Shown here: positions 62,168 through 64,000 of the stretch, in pieces
Layout: each line of letters begins with the position of its first letter
Numbering within the stretch: position 1 is the first letter of the stretch
Assembly (NCBI RefSeq): GCF_004025535.1
Contig: NZ_QJRG01000048.1
Span: 600,651 to 664,650, forward strand
Direction: 5' to 3'
Length of the DNA stretch: 64,000 nucleotides
From: Pseudomonas alkylphenolica
GTDB taxonomy: Bacteria > Pseudomonadota > Gammaproteobacteria > Pseudomonadales > Pseudomonadaceae
Notes under the pieces: model-generated
What the model was told of the DNA's origin: nothing
Databases searched by the model: none
The model's input: the letters and a program-made list of their open reading frames with translations, nothing else
Program-made: the position numbers and the translations under genes

Positions 62168-62229
62168 ACATTAGGTCTCGGCGTTCTCAGGGACTATCCG
62201 CGTACTGCTCGCCTTATCCCCCCAGTGCA
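62168..62229 (-). promoter_or_regulatory. OxoS-like operator and promoter upstream of the envelope operon
   Basis: Read on the minus strand: TGCACT-GGGG-GGATAA (62229 to 62214), then 12 bp and GCGGATAG (62201-62194), which keeps GGA in register with the AGGGAGCG of the other two sites and itself reads GGATA. TAATGT (62173-62168) is the -10. Third member of the local regulon. Confidence 0.8.
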
Positions 62230-62302
62230 AGTTAATGACGGCGGTCAATGGTTGGCTGCCGACGCTGAACCGGGCCTGCTGCGCAGGCCCTTCTCGGAGC
62301 CA

Positions 62303-62333
62303 CAAAAAAAAAGCGCCGTGACAAGCACGGCGC
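62303..62333 (-). terminator. Rho-independent terminator after the aldolase gene
   Basis: GCGCCGTG/CACGGCGC 8-bp stem (62313-62320 with 62326-62333), 5-nt loop, and a run of nine A on the plus strand that is a U run in minus-strand RNA. It separates the aldolase operon from the YCF48 operon. Confidence 0.9.
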
Positions 62334-62348
62334 AGAAGTGGAGTCGAA

Positions 62349-63365
62349 TCAGTTTCGTTGTTGCAGTAAATCGAGCGCGACGTCGACGATCATGTCTTCC
62401 TGGCCGCCAACCATCCGCCGCCTGCCCAGCTCGACGAGGATATCGAGCGTCTTCAGCCCGTACTTAGCCGCAGCGACCTCAGCATGGCGCAGGAAGCTCG
62501 AATACACCCCGGCGTACCCCAGGGCCAGGGTTTCGCGGTCGACTCGCACCGGGCGGTCCTGCAGCGGCCGCACCAGATCATCAGCAGCATCCATCAGCCG
62601 GTACAGGTCCGTCCCGTGGTTCCAGCCCATGCGCTCGGCGGCGGCAATGAACACCTCCAGCGGCGCGTTACCGGCACCGGCACCCATGCCGGCGAGACTC
62701 GCATCGATGCGGTCACACCCCTCCTCCACCGCGGCGATGGAGTTGGCCACACCGAGCGACAGGTTGTGATGCGCGTGCATGCCGGTTTCGGTTTCCGGCT
62801 TGAGCAGCGTTTTAAAAGCACGCATGCGGTCACGGATATCCTGCATGTTCATCGCGCCACCAGAGTCAGCCATGTAGATGCACTGGGCGCCATAGCTTTC
62901 CATCAACTTGCCCTGCGCGGCCAACTGCTCGGCCGGGATCATGTGGCTCATCATCAAGAAGCCGACAGTATCCATGCCCAGCTCGCGGGCGTACTCGATG
63001 TGCTGCTTCGACACGTCGGCTTCGGTGCAGTGCGTGGCCACGCGCACCGAACGTGCACCGGCCTGATAGGCCTGCTTGAGGTCGTGAACCGTGCCGATAC
63101 CGGGGATCAGCAACACGGTGATCCGCGCATGCTCGATCACATCGGCTGCAGCCTCGATCCATTCAAGGTCGCTATGTGCGCCAAAGCCATAGTTGAAGCT
63201 TGAACCCTGCAAGCCATCGCCGTGCGTGACCTCGATGGCGTCGACCCGGGCCTGGTCCAGCGCGCGGGCGATGTCCTGCACGTTCTGCAGCGAGTACTGG
63301 TGGCGAATGGCATGGCTGCCGTCACGCAAGGTGACGTCGGAAATGTAGATTTTCTTACCGTTCAT
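62349..63365 (-). CDS. 4-hydroxy-2-oxovalerate aldolase
   Basis: 338 residues of the HMGL-like TIM barrel family (DmpG/MhpE). The catalytic/metal motif DVTLRDGSHA at residues 10-19 and HAHHNLSLG near 200 (metal His pair) are intact. It splits 4-hydroxy-2-oxovalerate into pyruvate and acetaldehyde, the last but one step of meta-cleavage pathways, channelling acetaldehyde to the dehydrogenase encoded 11 bp upstream. GAGG precedes the ATG. It is the last gene of its operon and ends in a strong terminator. Confidence 0.94.
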   Translation of the reverse strand: MNGKKIYISDVTLRDGSHAIRHQYSLQNVQDIARALDQARVDAIEVTHGDGLQGSSFNYGFGAHSDLEWIEAAADVIEHARITVLLIPGIGTVHDLKQAYQAGARSVRVATHCTEADVSKQHIEYARELGMDTVGFLMMSHMIPAEQLAAQGKLMESYGAQCIYMADSGGAMNMQDIRDRMRAFKTLLKPETETGMHAHHNLSLGVANSIAAVEEGCDRIDASLAGMGAGAGNAPLEVFIAAAERMGWNHGTDLYRLMDAADDLVRPLQDRPVRVDRETLALGYAGVYSSFLRHAEVAAAKYGLKTLDILVELGRRRMVGGQEDMIVDVALDLLQQRN

Positions 63366-63376
63366 GGGCGGGTTCC

Positions 63377-64000
63377 TCAGCCGTTGAGCATCGACAGTGC
63401 CATGCGCTCGGCCGTGGCCAAGGCAGCGGAGGTCATGATGTCGAGGTTGCCGGCGTAGGCAGGCAGGTAATGGGCGGCGCCTTCGACCTCAAGGAACACC
63501 GAGGTCTTCAGGCCCGAGAAGCGACCGTGGCCGGGAATGTTCAGCGGCGCATCCTCGGGGATCACGTCGAACTGCACCTTTTGCTTGAGACGGTAGCCCG
63601 GCACGTAGGCCTGCACGGCGGCGGCCATTTCCTCGATGGAGGCTTCGATCTGCGCCTGATCGGCGGCTTCAGACAATACAAACACCGTGTCGCGCATGAT
63701 CAGCGGCGGCTCGGCCGGGTTCATGATGATGATCGCCTTGCCCTTCGCAGCCCCACCAATCACTTCGATGGCCTTGCTGGTGGTTTCGGTGAACTCGTCA
63801 ATGTTGGCGCGGGTGCCGGGTCCGGCGGATTTCGACGCGATCGAGGCAATGATCTCGGCGTAATGCACCTTGGCCACGCGCGATACCGCGGCGACCATGG
63901 GGATGGTCGCCTGGCCGCCGCAAGTGACCATGTTGACGTTGAGCTGGCCGAGGTTCTGCTCCAGGTTGACCACCGGCACGCAGTACGGGCCGATGGCTGC
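63377..64000 (-). CDS. Acetaldehyde dehydrogenase (acetylating), 5'-truncated by the window edge
   Basis: About 208 residues of the C-terminal part; the frame stays open to the right edge, so the N-terminus with the NAD-binding domain lies beyond it. A GTG at 63979 is not the start: GPYCVPVVNLEQ continues across it. The catalytic Cys lies in VTCGGQATIP near the edge. It converts acetaldehyde plus CoA to acetyl-CoA in complex with the aldolase encoded downstream. No hydratase (MhpD type) is in the window; it would be expected beyond it. Confidence 0.93.
   Translation of the reverse strand, partial: AAIGPYCVPVVNLEQNLGQLNVNMVTCGGQATIPMVAAVSRVAKVHYAEIIASIASKSAGPGTRANIDEFTETTSKAIEVIGGAAKGKAIIIMNPAEPPLIMRDTVFVLSEAADQAQIEASIEEMAAAVQAYVPGYRLKQKVQFDVIPEDAPLNIPGHGRFSGLKTSVFLEVEGAAHYLPAYAGNLDIMTSAALATAERMALSMLNG

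Overview
The window looks like a chromosomal segment of a Pseudomonas of the putida/fluorescens type. The evidence is high GC, an MvaT/TurB-type H-NS protein, an OprD porin, Pseudomonas-style hpd and gloA, CSS-EAL proteins, a McpU-like chemoreceptor and a perfect Anr box. I recognised no tRNA, rRNA, CRISPR array, IS element or phage gene. All calls come from reading the sequence and from memory of families; no search was run.

Positions 1-16000 are core and accessory metabolism: a DJ-1/PfpI gene tail, an orphan CSS sensor, hpd, a CSS-EAL phosphodiesterase, rarD, a TerC-CBS protein and a LysE exporter. Next come AraC and XRE-cupin regulators divergent from a class II aldolase/DapA-family pair, a thiolase/3-hydroxyacyl-CoA dehydrogenase/TetR operon with its own AraC regulator, and a lone DUF2235 (Tle1-like) hydrolase. 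From 16000 to 22700 lies a four-gene overlapping signalling operon (hybrid kinase, CheR, CheB, REC-kinase) divergent from a single-domain response regulator. From 22800 to 29400 are a glycosyltransferase, cobF, an OprD porin, the H-NS-like gene, gloA and a HemN-like gene without radical-SAM cysteines behind an Anr box, followed by a cysteine-rich DUF3079 gene. From 29800 to 40800 are a putrescine importer with a McpU-like chemoreceptor, a ClC antiporter, ChaC, NTF2-like and HIT proteins and an AttEFGH-like ABC export operon.

From 40820 to the right edge every gene is on the minus strand and belongs to an aromatic N-heterocycle catabolic island. Its oxygenase strongly resembles, from memory, OxoO (2-oxo-1,2-dihydroquinoline 8-monooxygenase of P. 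putida 86). A 342-residue OxoR-type reductase and an AraC/XylS regulator (OxoS type) accompany it. Around them are two amidase-signature enzymes, an atypical M20 protein, an Asp/Glu-racemase-family protein, an SDR, an extradiol dioxygenase, two alpha/beta hydrolases, a zinc-less MDR reductase and a cupin. A DUF1329/DUF1302/MMPL/YCF48 envelope module and the terminal meta-cleavage enzymes (4-hydroxy-2-oxovalerate aldolase and acetaldehyde dehydrogenase) complete it. Three promoters, before oxoO, oxoR and the envelope operon, share TGCRCT-N4-GGATAA, a proximal GGA 20 bp on and an aligned -10, which defines a local regulon. The inferred route is lactam hydroxylation, ring opening, meta cleavage, and conversion to pyruvate and acetyl-CoA. 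No quinoline 2-oxidoreductase (QorMSL) is in the window, so the entry substrate is open.
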